This document shows, piece by piece, positions 33,829 to 41,649 of a stretch of DNA of 64,000 nucleotides; the first letter of the stretch is position 1, and each line of letters opens with the position of its first letter. The DNA lies in the NCBI GenBank assembly GCA_900548385.1, contig URKJ01000016.1:1-64000 (forward strand). Reading direction: 5' to 3'. The stretch comes from an uncultured bacterium (lineage in GTDB: Bacteria > Verrucomicrobiota > Lentisphaeria > Victivallales > UBA1829). The notes under the pieces are model-generated. The model was not told the origin of the DNA. It worked only from the letters and a program-made list of their open reading frames with translations, and searched no databases. Both the position numbers and the translations under genes were made by a program.

Positions 33829-36372
33829 CTATTTCAACGGTTGTGTCAACGTTCCGGTCAAACGGTACCCGTACATCGCCTCCCCGACCCGGCGCATCGC
33901 ACCGGTCAGCTCTTCATACGGCGTATCCGTGCAGTCCACAAGCCCGAACTGGTAGTTTTCTCCATCGAAGCGCCCGGTTACGGGCTGATCACACCAGGTG
34001 AACCAATGAGCGCCGACCAGATTCGGATGAACCAGCACACCCTGCCAGTAATGCAGAAAACCATCGGCTCGGTCCTGCTGGGTCATGCCGCAAGTCCGCA
34101 GTGAATCATTGAACATCCCCCGATCTCTGACATTCAGGGCAAATTCCCCGATCAGCAGAGGCACATCCGGCAAATCCGCAAGCATATACTGCGCCACGGT
34201 ATTGGAATAGTTGTTAAAACTGACCACATCGCAGTAACGGGCGGCGATCCGGAAAAGCTCCGGCTCATCGGGATGACAGTTTCCATTGAACCGCACTCCG
34301 AGGTAAAGCTGATCCGGCGCATATTTCTTTACGGTTTTCCGGCAGACTCTGAAATACTCCTCTGCGGCATGATTCTCAAACGCCCGGTAATCTCTTCCGG
34401 CGCGTTTCCGGTCCGGAGCCGCGGCATTTCTGCGGAAATCCTCCCAGGAACGGAATGCGGTTCCCCACACGTCATTCAAACGCTCCGCTGTTTTATATTT
34501 CGTTTTCAGGAACGTTTCCATCGCTTTTTTCGCCGGCGTCTCCGGAGCGGAAACCGCAACCGCCTGTGCAAATGCCGTATGCCGCTCAAAATGCAGTTCG
34601 TTGTTGACAAAATATCCGATACACCACGGATCGTTGATGCTCCATTTGAATTTTTCCGAGTTCAGATTCTCCGCCAGAGCGTTTTCAAACGCGGGATCAA
34701 ACGGATCATAGAGCCCGCCGAATTTCGGCGCTTTTCCGTTATCAAAAAGAACGACCGTATAAGGTGTTTTCCTCTGTTTGCACAAGCCCGGATCAGACCA
34801 GCCGCCAATGGTATTCAACCCCCAGTTCTCCAACCGCCTGTGCGTCCGTTCATAAACCGCGGGAAACAGTTTGCCGCGATACTTTTTCAGCAGATTGGCA
34901 CGGACAAAATCCATGCGCTCCCCCTTCTTCACCGGAGTCCGGTACCATTCGGGAGCTTTGACCGCAAAGTCATCGAAAAACTGTACCGCATTGATGCCGT
35001 TGGAAAGAAACAGACAGCCCTCCGGATCCACCAGCCACCATTTGCCCCGGTATTTCGCCGTCCGGAAAAATCCGCTTTTTTCCAGTCGCGGCCCGGCAGC
35101 CCATCCGCCGAACCGGTTCCAGGAAGCGATGCGCTTTGAGTCTGCAAGCTGCCGTCCCTCCTCTTCCAGACGTGCGATCAACTGAGAAACCGAACGGACT
35201 TTGCCGTTCCATTCATCATGAATATACTGTCCGAACTCATCGACAAACGGGAAAAAACGCTCCGGCAGATTCTTCCGGTACGGAATTGCCGGACGGATAT
35301 TGCCGATTCTCAGATGCACCGTTCCACTCCCGGTATTCCTGTGCGGATACTGCGTATAAACTGAAAGACGCGTAATACGGTCCGCAAACAGATTCGGAGC
35401 TTTGTCGAGTCCGTCCGGAGCCCCTTTCAGCGGAACGGAAAAAGTGATACGGCAACCCGGTTCCGCATGGGGAAGAAAGAGAACCGCGGTCCGCTTCTCC
35501 CGCGGATTAAGCGCGATCGTGCTGTATACGGAACGAACGTCGCGTACTCCGTCCGGTCCTGCGGAGTGGATCCTCAAGTGACAGTCGACCTGTTCCGTTC
35601 CGCTGAGATTTTCCACATCGACATTGAGCGCCCGGTACGCGGAAAGATCCCAGAATCCGTTCCGCGGATGAAAAGAGATTCCCGGAAAGCCGTCGCCGGA
35701 AATCTTCAACACAAAAGCCGCTCCCCCGGAATCCCGTTCCCGCTGAATCTCCGCCCGGCCATGCAGGACACTGATCTCCGCCTGTTCCACCCGAAACGCT
35801 CTGTCCGTCCCGCGGCGGATCACCTTCATCTCTTTCAGCAGCAGTGTTCCGCTGTACTCCTCCGCTCCGGCGGGATCAAGCCAGATGCGGACCACTTTCA
35901 ACGGGAAATCCGCTCTTTTGTTGGCTTTTGCTCCGCCGCCCCAGCAATCCGCGTAATCCTGCGACGGCGTCAACCGGAATTCCTGCCACCCTTTCCGGTC
36001 AAGAGTCCGCAATTTTGACCTTGCCGTGTAACTGTAAAGCAGCGTTTCACTGTCACGGTCCAGGCATTCAAAATAGATCCGGTGCCCGGAAGCACTGCTG
36101 TGTGCGAAAAGAGAAAGCTGTTCATGCTCCGAGCCCAGAACAAGCGGTTTTCTCAAATTGAGCATCAGAGCTCTGACACCTTTTCCGCCTTTCCGGAACC
36201 GGAACGACAGCTTCAGCACCGCCCCGGAAGCATCATCGGGATCCGTTCCATTTTCCAGTCTGCAAACCTCCGCATCTTTCCCGGAAAGATACCAGAAAGC
36301 CGCACGGTCCGTCCCGTCCGCCCACACAGAACTGAGGAAACAAAGCCCCAGCATTGTCATCATTTTCTTCAT
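33829..36372 (-). CDS. Secreted clan GH-A hydrolase, agarase/beta-galactosidase-like
   Basis: 847 residues from the ATG at 36372, preceded by AGGAGG. A signal peptide covers ~residues 1-18 (KKMMTMLGLCFLSSVWA). Residues ~20-370 are beta-rich domains. From ~375 comes the segment FVDEFGQYIHDEWNGKV, then GKWWLVDPEGCLFLSNG, as in large agarase-like or GH42-like enzymes. Predicted acid/base is Glu592 in GYFVNNELHF and nucleophile Glu743 in PLLIGEFAL. HWFTWCDQPVTGR near the end shapes the sugar site. It is the first gene of an operon with a pseudopilin, and its promoter carries the operator of the neighbouring LacI-type regulator. Substrate is probably a beta-galactan-type glycan, with low certainty. 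Confidence 0.8.
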   Translation of the reverse strand: MKKMMTMLGLCFLSSVWADGTDRAAFWYLSGKDAEVCRLENGTDPDDASGAVLKLSFRFRKGGKGVRALMLNLRKPLVLGSEHEQLSLFAHSSASGHRIYFECLDRDSETLLYSYTARSKLRTLDRKGWQEFRLTPSQDYADCWGGGAKANKRADFPLKVVRIWLDPAGAEEYSGTLLLKEMKVIRRGTDRAFRVEQAEISVLHGRAEIQRERDSGGAAFVLKISGDGFPGISFHPRNGFWDLSAYRALNVDVENLSGTEQVDCHLRIHSAGPDGVRDVRSVYSTIALNPREKRTAVLFLPHAEPGCRITFSVPLKGAPDGLDKAPNLFADRITRLSVYTQYPHRNTGSGTVHLRIGNIRPAIPYRKNLPERFFPFVDEFGQYIHDEWNGKVRSVSQLIARLEEEGRQLADSKRIASWNRFGGWAAGPRLEKSGFFRTAKYRGKWWLVDPEGCLFLSNGINAVQFFDDFAVKAPEWYRTPVKKGERMDFVRANLLKKYRGKLFPAVYERTHRRLENWGLNTIGGWSDPGLCKQRKTPYTVVLFDNGKAPKFGGLYDPFDPAFENALAENLNSEKFKWSINDPWCIGYFVNNELHFERHTAFAQAVAVSAPETPAKKAMETFLKTKYKTAERLNDVWGTAFRSWEDFRRNAAAPDRKRAGRDYRAFENHAAEEYFRVCRKTVKKYAPDQLYLGVRFNGNCHPDEPELFRIAARYCDVVSFNNYSNTVAQYMLADLPDVPLLIGEFALNVRDRGMFNDSLRTCGMTQQDRADGFLHYWQGVLVHPNLVGAHWFTWCDQPVTGRFDGENYQFGLVDCTDTPYEELTGAMRRVGEAMYGYRLTGTLTQPLK

Positions 36373-36391
36373 TTCAACACATTCCTCCTTT

Positions 36392-36411
36392 TTCATCAAT
36401 CGTATGATATA
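36392..36411 (-). promoter_or_regulatory. LacI-type operator at the hydrolase promoter
   Basis: This 20-base block is identical to 37552-37571 in front of the lacI-type gene. Its core ATCGTATGAT (36399-36408) is an 8-of-10 palindrome. It overlaps the TTATAT-like -10 region of the hydrolase gene, so bound repressor would block transcription. Confidence 0.75.
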
Positions 36412-36425
36412 ATCTGTCATAAAAA

Positions 36426-37535
36426 TCACCATTCCTCCCGGTACCCCTTATCCGCACGGTGTTCAAATTCCCGGAACGACTCCGGCATCCCCTCTTCCAG
36501 CGGTTTCTGGGATTCCAGAGTCACGCTCTGCTCCTGCCAGTAAATAATATCAGGAACATTGCATTGGCACCCGCAGCTTGCCGCAACATGAAGATACGGA
36601 CGGATCATCCGCGGAACTTCCGGGAAGACGGACGGTTTGCCGTTCAAACGCTCCAGCATCAGTTCGACATACGCCTCCGCAAGCTCCCGGACAGGAAGCA
36701 CAACCGTCGTCAACGGCGGATTCAGGCATTGCGAAAAACCGGTTCCATCGTACCCTGTCACCGCAATATCATCGGGAACACGGTAGCCGTGACGGGACAG
36801 ATACAGAATCAGGCGCCCGGCAAAAAAATCATTGGCGCAGACTATCGCAGTAATCCCCTCCTGCTTAATCAGAACATCCAATTCCCTGCGGAAATCCCGG
36901 TTGTGCGTCAATTCAAGACACCATTCCGGACGGCAGCCGGTTCCCGCCTCCTGCAGCGCGGCTTCCCAGCCGGAACGCTTCATCGGTTTGTCGGACCCGG
37001 TCAGATAAGCGATCTTCCGGTGTCCGTGCGAGATGAGATGCTCCGCCGCCAGACGGGTCCCGTACGCTAGATCGAATCCGAGATCGCCGAGCGGAACATT
37101 GTCATACCCCGCAACGATCGGAATATCGTAATCCTCCGTTGCGGGCAGGACATGGGAGTTTGCAAAAATAATACCGTCCACGTTGCGGCTCAGCAGATCC
37201 CGCCGGATGCGCTCCCGGTTGCTTTCATCATCCAGCAATGTTGCAAGAAATGTCTGATAACCGTTTGCATAAAGAGTCTCGGAAATATAGCGCCGCAGAT
37301 CGCCCGGCGTCTCATGAGTCCAGTTCGGCATGACAAGCCCGATGATTCTGGACGCCTCGCCTTTCAGCTGACGCGCGGCGGCATTCGGCATATAGCCCAA
37401 TTCGCGCGCGGTTTTCAGAATCAGGTTCCGCCGGGCTTCCGAAACGCCGATATGCCCCTCCCGGTTGTTCAGCACAACCGAAACGACGGACGCATCCACT
37501 CCCACGATCCGGGCAATGTCTTTCTGTGTAACCAC
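36426..37535 (-). CDS. LacI-family transcriptional regulator
   Basis: 369 residues from the GTG at 37535. Chosen because GGAG lies eight bases upstream and because it gives the family start VTQKDIARIVGVDASVVSVV, with the HTH at residues 3-22 and hinge helix VLNNREGHIGVSEAR. Earlier in-frame starts (37559, 37556) fall inside the operator. A periplasmic-binding-protein-like sensor domain follows (ASRIIGLVMPNW on to DIAVTGYDGTGFS). It represses sugar-use genes until an effector sugar binds. Identical operators at its own promoter and at the hydrolase/pseudopilin promoter point to auto-repression and control of that operon. A C-terminal tail of ~50 residues beyond the core fold is unusual. Confidence 0.92.
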   Translation of the reverse strand: MVTQKDIARIVGVDASVVSVVLNNREGHIGVSEARRNLILKTARELGYMPNAAARQLKGEASRIIGLVMPNWTHETPGDLRRYISETLYANGYQTFLATLLDDESNRERIRRDLLSRNVDGIIFANSHVLPATEDYDIPIVAGYDNVPLGDLGFDLAYGTRLAAEHLISHGHRKIAYLTGSDKPMKRSGWEAALQEAGTGCRPEWCLELTHNRDFRRELDVLIKQEGITAIVCANDFFAGRLILYLSRHGYRVPDDIAVTGYDGTGFSQCLNPPLTTVVLPVRELAEAYVELMLERLNGKPSVFPEVPRMIRPYLHVAASCGCQCNVPDIIYWQEQSVTLESQKPLEEGMPESFREFEHRADKGYREEW

Positions 37536-37551
37536 GCTTCTTTCTCCACCA

Positions 37552-37599
37552 TTCATCAATCGTATGATATATTATAAACCATACGAACGGATTTGTCAA
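37552..37599 (-). promoter_or_regulatory. Promoter and operator of the lacI-type gene
   Basis: A consensus promoter is visible on the minus strand: TTGACA (37594-37599), 17 bases, TATAAT (37571-37576). The operator core (37559-37568) starts two bases after the -10. A second half-like copy (TTCGTATGG on the minus strand, about 37582-37590) lies in the spacer. Strong promoter plus two sites fits auto-repression. Confidence 0.8.
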
Positions 37600-37628
37600 T
37601 AGCGGAAAGAAAAATTTTCCTGTTTATC

Positions 37629-38444
37629 TCACTGCGGACGGCGAAATTCACAGGGAACGGCAGTCTGGCAGAGTCCGCAGCCGAGCGCAAGATCCAGCCA
37701 ACCGTAACGCTCCCCGCGTCCGGGATTGACGTGATTGACGACATAAGCGCCGCAGCGCGGTTTGTCCCGCTCCGCATTCGTCTTTCCGATCGCATGTGCG
37801 GGACAGCGTTTTGCGCACGCGCCGCAGCGCGTACACCAGGCGAACGGATCGTCGCCGTAGGAACGCGGCGTCGGCGGAAGCTCCAGATCGGTCACCACCG
37901 AACCGATGCGCATGGCGATTCCGCGTTCCGTGATCAAGCCGGCGGAAAGCCCGAACGTGCCGAGTCCGGCGACAAAAGCCGCGTGGCGCTCGGACCAGTG
38001 CGACGTAAAGTTCATTTTCACGATGTCGAATCCCTGCCGCACCTGCTCCAGATGCGGCGCGACGGCACGGTAACCGGCTTGTTCCAGAAGACGGCAGAAC
38101 TGACGGCGCATATTGTCGTTGGCGAGTTCTCCGAACGAGCGCATCGCCGCCCACGGAACCGCCGGCCGGACCTTCTCTTCCGCATTCGCGGCACGGATTG
38201 AACGCTTCACCGGAAGAATCCAGACGATCACGCTTTTGGCGACGGCACCGGGATCGACCTGTTCCAACGCTTCCTGCGGAGTCCAGTGAAATTCGCCGAT
38301 CACGCTTTTAAACCGTTCAAACCATGCGTCCGAAGCGGATGCCACGCCGGAAAACGGCTCCTCAAAAAAACATTCCGCTCCCGTCACCCGGTACAACCGG
38401 TTCAGCAGGGAACCGATCTTCTCACAGTCCATCTGTTCGCTCAT
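37629..38444 (-). CDS. QueG-like 4Fe-4S protein (epoxyqueuosine reductase-related)
   Basis: 271 residues from the ATG at 38444, which has AAGGAG five bases upstream. The central part (FGELANDNMRRQFCRLLEQA, HWSERHAAFVAGLGTFGL, ITERG) matches the region of epoxyqueuosine reductase-like proteins before the clusters. The C-terminal double-cluster ferredoxin domain has CTRCGACAKRCP and CGLCQTAVPC. True QueG (~350 residues) reduces epoxyqueuosine in tRNA using cobalamin. This protein is shorter and belongs to the broader 4Fe-4S double-cluster group, so the substrate is uncertain. Confidence 0.8.
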   Translation of the reverse strand: MSEQMDCEKIGSLLNRLYRVTGAECFFEEPFSGVASASDAWFERFKSVIGEFHWTPQEALEQVDPGAVAKSVIVWILPVKRSIRAANAEEKVRPAVPWAAMRSFGELANDNMRRQFCRLLEQAGYRAVAPHLEQVRQGFDIVKMNFTSHWSERHAAFVAGLGTFGLSAGLITERGIAMRIGSVVTDLELPPTPRSYGDDPFAWCTRCGACAKRCPAHAIGKTNAERDKPRCGAYVVNHVNPGRGERYGWLDLALGCGLCQTAVPCEFRRPQ

Positions 38445-38572
38445 ACGTTCTCCTTTTTTTGCTTCTCCGGTAACTGTAACAGAGAAACCGCCACTTTTCA
38501 AGCGGCAGACCGTAAATTCCGTAAGCGTTCCGGCAGCGATAAAAAGTCTAAAAATATTTACAAAAAGTCCAG

Positions 38573-38600
38573 TTGCAGAACGACGCTCCTATGCTATAAT
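38573..38600 (+). promoter_or_regulatory. Promoter of the GH43-like gene
   Basis: TTGCAG (38573-38578) and TATAAT (38595-38600) are separated by 16 bases. AGGAG then precedes the start at 38640. Confidence 0.6.
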
Positions 38601-38639
38601 ATGAAGAATGGAATCTGCAAAAAATTCAGGAGAATAGAG

Positions 38640-39611
38640 ATGAGCATTCTGAAAACCGATCCCTCCCTGGGATTTCACATGGACGGCTTCTGGGTCTGGT
38701 GCGGAAGCGTACTGAAACATTCGGACGGATACCACATGTTCGCCTCCCGCTGGTCCAAGAAACACCCGATGTTCGAAGGCTATATCTTCACGTCGGAAAT
38801 CGTCCGGGCATACTCACCGGACCCGCTCGGGCCGTATCTGTTTCAGGAAACCGTTCTCCCGACCGGGAACCCGGCGGACTGGAACGGGCGCATGGCGCAC
38901 AACCCAGCAATCCGGAAATACGGCGACCGCTTTCTGCTTTATTATATTGCAAGCTCCTATGAAGAAACAGACCCGTTCACCCTTCCCGATTATTCCGACC
39001 TGCAGAACAAAGTCTACCGCAAAATCCGTATCGGGCTTGCAATCGCGGATTCCCCCCTCGGCCCGTGGAGGCACCTCCCCGCTCCCGTGCTGGAACCCGT
39101 CCCCGGCTCCTGGGATTCCATGATCGTCACCAATCCCGCGCCCTGCGTTCTGCCCGACGGACGCATCTATCTCTACTACCGCAGCAACACTCCGGACGGC
39201 CTGCGGCTCGGTCTGGCTGTCGCGGACCGGCCGGAAGGTCCCTACCGCCGTCTCTCCTCCGAGCCCGTCCTGACCGGGTTCAATGTGGAAGACCCGTTCG
39301 CATGGCACGACGGTTCCCGTTTCCATATCTGGGCGAAGGACATGAACGGAAGCATCACCGGAGAGGTCCACGCCGGAGCTCACTTCGTCTCCGATGACGG
39401 CGTCAACTGGGAATATCTCGAAAAAGCCTACTCGCGCACCATTCAGGACATGAACGGAAAAACGGTCAACCTCGGCTGCCTCGAACGTCCGCAGCTGACC
39501 TTTGACGGCAATGGAAAGCCGGAATATCTCTTTGCCGCGGCAGCCGACGGACCCGGCGGTTTCCGCAATGCGTTCAACACCTGGAATATCGCGATTCCGC
39601 TGAACGGATAA
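38640..39611 (+). CDS. GH43-like five-bladed propeller glycosidase
   Basis: 323 residues from the ATG at 38640. No signal peptide, so cytosolic. The repeating blade pattern of GH43/GH117-type enzymes is clear: FHMDGFWVWCGSVLKHSDGY, then YHMFASRW, MAHNPAIRKYGDRFLLYYIAS, TNPAPCVLPDGRIYLYYRS, and FNVEDPFAWHDGSRFHIW. The Asp/Glu residues in these segments would supply the acid and base. Members remove alpha-L-arabinose, xylose or anhydrogalactose units. It is monocistronic, ending at a large hairpin it shares with a convergent AraC gene. The family assignment is approximate. Confidence 0.75.
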   Translation: MSILKTDPSLGFHMDGFWVWCGSVLKHSDGYHMFASRWSKKHPMFEGYIFTSEIVRAYSPDPLGPYLFQETVLPTGNPADWNGRMAHNPAIRKYGDRFLLYYIASSYEETDPFTLPDYSDLQNKVYRKIRIGLAIADSPLGPWRHLPAPVLEPVPGSWDSMIVTNPAPCVLPDGRIYLYYRSNTPDGLRLGLAVADRPEGPYRRLSSEPVLTGFNVEDPFAWHDGSRFHIWAKDMNGSITGEVHAGAHFVSDDGVNWEYLEKAYSRTIQDMNGKTVNLGCLERPQLTFDGNGKPEYLFAAAADGPGGFRNAFNTWNIAIPLNG

Positions 39612-39620
39612 CTCCAGTCC

Positions 39621-39648
39621 GCTTCTCCCGGATCACGCCGGGAGAAGC
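39621..39648. terminator. Perfect 11-bp hairpin between convergent genes, copy 1
   Basis: GCTTCTCCCGG (39621-39631), loop ATCACG, CCGGGAGAAGC (39638-39648). The whole element plus CGTTCA after it is identical at 48216-48249, also between a glycosidase gene and a convergent regulator gene. There is no T-run on either strand, so it may act as an mRNA 3'-end stabiliser or a repeat element rather than a classical terminator. Confidence 0.65.
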
Positions 39649-39651
39649 CGT

Positions 39652-40584
39652 TCAATACTGATCCGGATAAAGTTTTTTCAGCATGTCGCTGACGCTGATC
39701 CGGTGATACATATATTCCCGGTGGAAATTGCTGGGTGACATCCCCAGCCGCTTGCGGAACTGCCGGGCGAAATAATTGTTGTCGCTGAAACCGCACCGTA
39801 CCGCAATATTGGAAATCTGATCGGGAGACATCAGCATCAGCAGAGCCTTTTTCAGACGGAGTTTCAACAGGTATTCTCCCGGCGGGACTCCCGTAATTTC
39901 CGTGAAGTGATGACGGAAACTGCTTTGAGACATGTGAACCAGTTCGGCAAGGTCTTTCAGCATGTACTGCCGGGCACAATCTTCCTCCATCACCCGGATC
40001 GCATGACCGATCTGAAACGCACTCTGTCCAATCCCCGTATCCTGCGGAGCACAGCGACGGAGCAGGTAGACCAGCATCCGCATGAATTCAAAATACGCGG
40101 TTTCCTGCCAGCCGGGCTGCCGAAGCGCTATTTCGTTGCGGATACTTTCGATCATGGAAATCAACTGCGCAAGCACGGGTTCGTCAATGGAAAGCAGAGG
40201 AGAACAACGGTCCTCGCCGTCAAACAGAAAATGAAAAAGACGGGAATAGCCCGGCAGTGCCGTAATACCGACCGGACCGGCATTGAGAATCTGCGGCTGG
40301 AACAGAATGTTGTAATGACGGAAATTCTCCAGTTTGACGTAGCGGTGAACGGAACCGGACGGCAGCAGATAAACATGCCCTGCATGGATCTGTTCCGAAC
40401 GCCTGCCGTTTTCATTCCTCGCCTTCCCGCTGCATACGATCACCAGCTCGTAGAAATCCACATGACGGTGCCACTTGTCCGTTGTGGTCTTATAGTCGAA
40501 CATTTCAATATTCAGCGGAAGCGTCGTATACCGGAATTGATCCCGGCCGTAAAGCTCCTGTACAGGACTGCTTTTTTGCTCCAT
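39652..40584 (-). CDS. AraC-family transcriptional regulator
   Basis: 310 residues. Cupin-type N-terminal domain (WHRHVDFYELVIVCSGKA, LPSGSVHRY). The C-terminal pair of HTHs (LKDLAELVHMSQSSFRHHFT and ISNIAVRCGFSDNNYFARQF) ends in GMSPSNFHREY. It is divergent from the pseudopilin/GH-A operon at 40820. That operon's promoter has a good -10 but no good -35 at the right distance, as expected when an AraC activator is needed. It probably activates that operon in response to a sugar. Confidence 0.92.
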   Translation of the reverse strand: MEQKSSPVQELYGRDQFRYTTLPLNIEMFDYKTTTDKWHRHVDFYELVIVCSGKARNENGRRSEQIHAGHVYLLPSGSVHRYVKLENFRHYNILFQPQILNAGPVGITALPGYSRLFHFLFDGEDRCSPLLSIDEPVLAQLISMIESIRNEIALRQPGWQETAYFEFMRMLVYLLRRCAPQDTGIGQSAFQIGHAIRVMEEDCARQYMLKDLAELVHMSQSSFRHHFTEITGVPPGEYLLKLRLKKALLMLMSPDQISNIAVRCGFSDNNYFARQFRKRLGMSPSNFHREYMYHRISVSDMLKKLYPDQY

Positions 40585-40607
40585 TCCTCCGGTCCCCTGT
40601 TCTTTTT

Positions 40608-40670
40608 CGGACAGATTGTGCTATAATTAAAACAAATTGTCCGCGCAATTTTTTGTTTTTGTTGTATAAT
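40608..40670. promoter_or_regulatory. Divergent promoter region with inverted repeat
   Basis: Minus-strand promoter of the AraC gene: TTGCGC (40643-40648), 17 bases, TATAGC (40620-40625). Plus-strand -10 of the pseudopilin operon: TATAAT (40665-40670), without a proper -35. The segments CGGACAGATTG (40608-40618) and CAAATTGTCCG (40633-40643) are inverted copies at 9 of 11 positions and flank the AraC promoter. Confidence 0.5.
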
Positions 40671-40819
40671 AAAAGATAAAGAATGGAAGTAATGTAACAC
40701 CTTTCATTGAAAATGTCAAAGGAGTAATGGTTCCGGATGGCGGATTGCTGTTGCAGTCGCCTGAATCGTACGGAAATCCGGGGATTACTTCTGAAAAACA
40801 AAAATTACAGGAGGCCGTC

Positions 40820-41623
40820 ATGGAACGTCGGAAAAAAGAATGGTTCAGTTTCAAGCGAATTGCGGGAATCGACCGCCGGATGGGACCGGAAGAAAAGCGG
40901 ATTTATGCTAATTTATCGGATTTTCTTCCGGAAATGAGAACAAGGAACTTCACCCTCATAGAACTCCTTGTGGTAATTGCGATCATCGCGATCCTTGCAG
41001 GCATGCTTCTGCCGGCATTGAACAGCGCACGGCAGAAGGCGCACGGAATCGCCTGTCTCAGCAATCTCAAACAGGGAATGCTGTATGTCCAGCAGTACCG
41101 CAATGATTTCGACGATGTAGTCGTGACCAAACACGATGGTTTGGGTTTCTGGTGGGTGAACGCTCTGCAGAATGTCGGCTATATCGACTCGAACTGGCCG
41201 AAAGCAATGCACTGTCCGTCGGTAACTCCGACTCCCGACGAAGCCCGCTATCACTTCCGGATGCCCAGCAATATGTACGGCATCAACCAGCTCGCCGTCC
41301 GGCGGCTTGAAGGTCAAAATCTCCACGGCTTCAACGGTTCGCCGGGTTACGCTCTGGTCAATGACTGGAACGTTCTGTATATGAAGAAACTCACGAGCCC
41401 CTCCAGCTTCGTCTTCCTTGCAGATACGCGGAATAAGAATACACCGACATTGATGGCCAGTTCGATTTCGGCGGCGTTCGACTGGGGCGAAGGGCTGTTC
41501 GGCAGGGTTCACGGCGATTATATCAACGTCATCTGGGGAGACGGACACGCCAGTGCCGCCGGCGACGGCGTTCTGCGGGACAAATATCAGACAACGATCT
41601 ATTACTCTAACGGCAATTTGTGA
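40820..41623 (+). CDS. Pseudopilin-like protein with long leader and H-X9-DG motif
   Basis: 267 residues from the ATG at 40820, chosen because AGGAGG lies five bases upstream. This gives a 43-residue leader before [18 protein letters not shown], far longer than the ~6-25 residues normal for prepilins, with Asn at -1. The alternative ATG at 40934 ([10 protein letters not shown]) would give a normal leader but has no ribosome site. The C-terminal motif is intact ([14 protein letters not shown]). It is first in an operon with the GH-A hydrolase at 41650, with 26 bases between. Confidence 0.87.
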   Translation: MERRKKEWFSFKRIAGIDRRMGPEEKRIYANLSDFLPEMRTRNFTLIELLVVIAIIAILAGMLLPALNSARQKAHGIACLSNLKQGMLYVQQYRNDFDDVVVTKHDGLGFWWVNALQNVGYIDSNWPKAMHCPSVTPTPDEARYHFRMPSNMYGINQLAVRRLEGQNLHGFNGSPGYALVNDWNVLYMKKLTSPSSFVFLADTRNKNTPTLMASSISAAFDWGEGLFGRVHGDYINVIWGDGHASAAGDGVLRDKYQTTIYYSNGNL

Positions 41624-41649
41624 ACGGACTGAACAAAAGGAAAAATTGG

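Noticed and set aside
37536..37559. TTG/ATG starts upstream of the chosen start of the LacI-type gene
   Set aside because: They fall in the operator and have no ribosome site; the GTG at 37535 gives the exact family N terminus.
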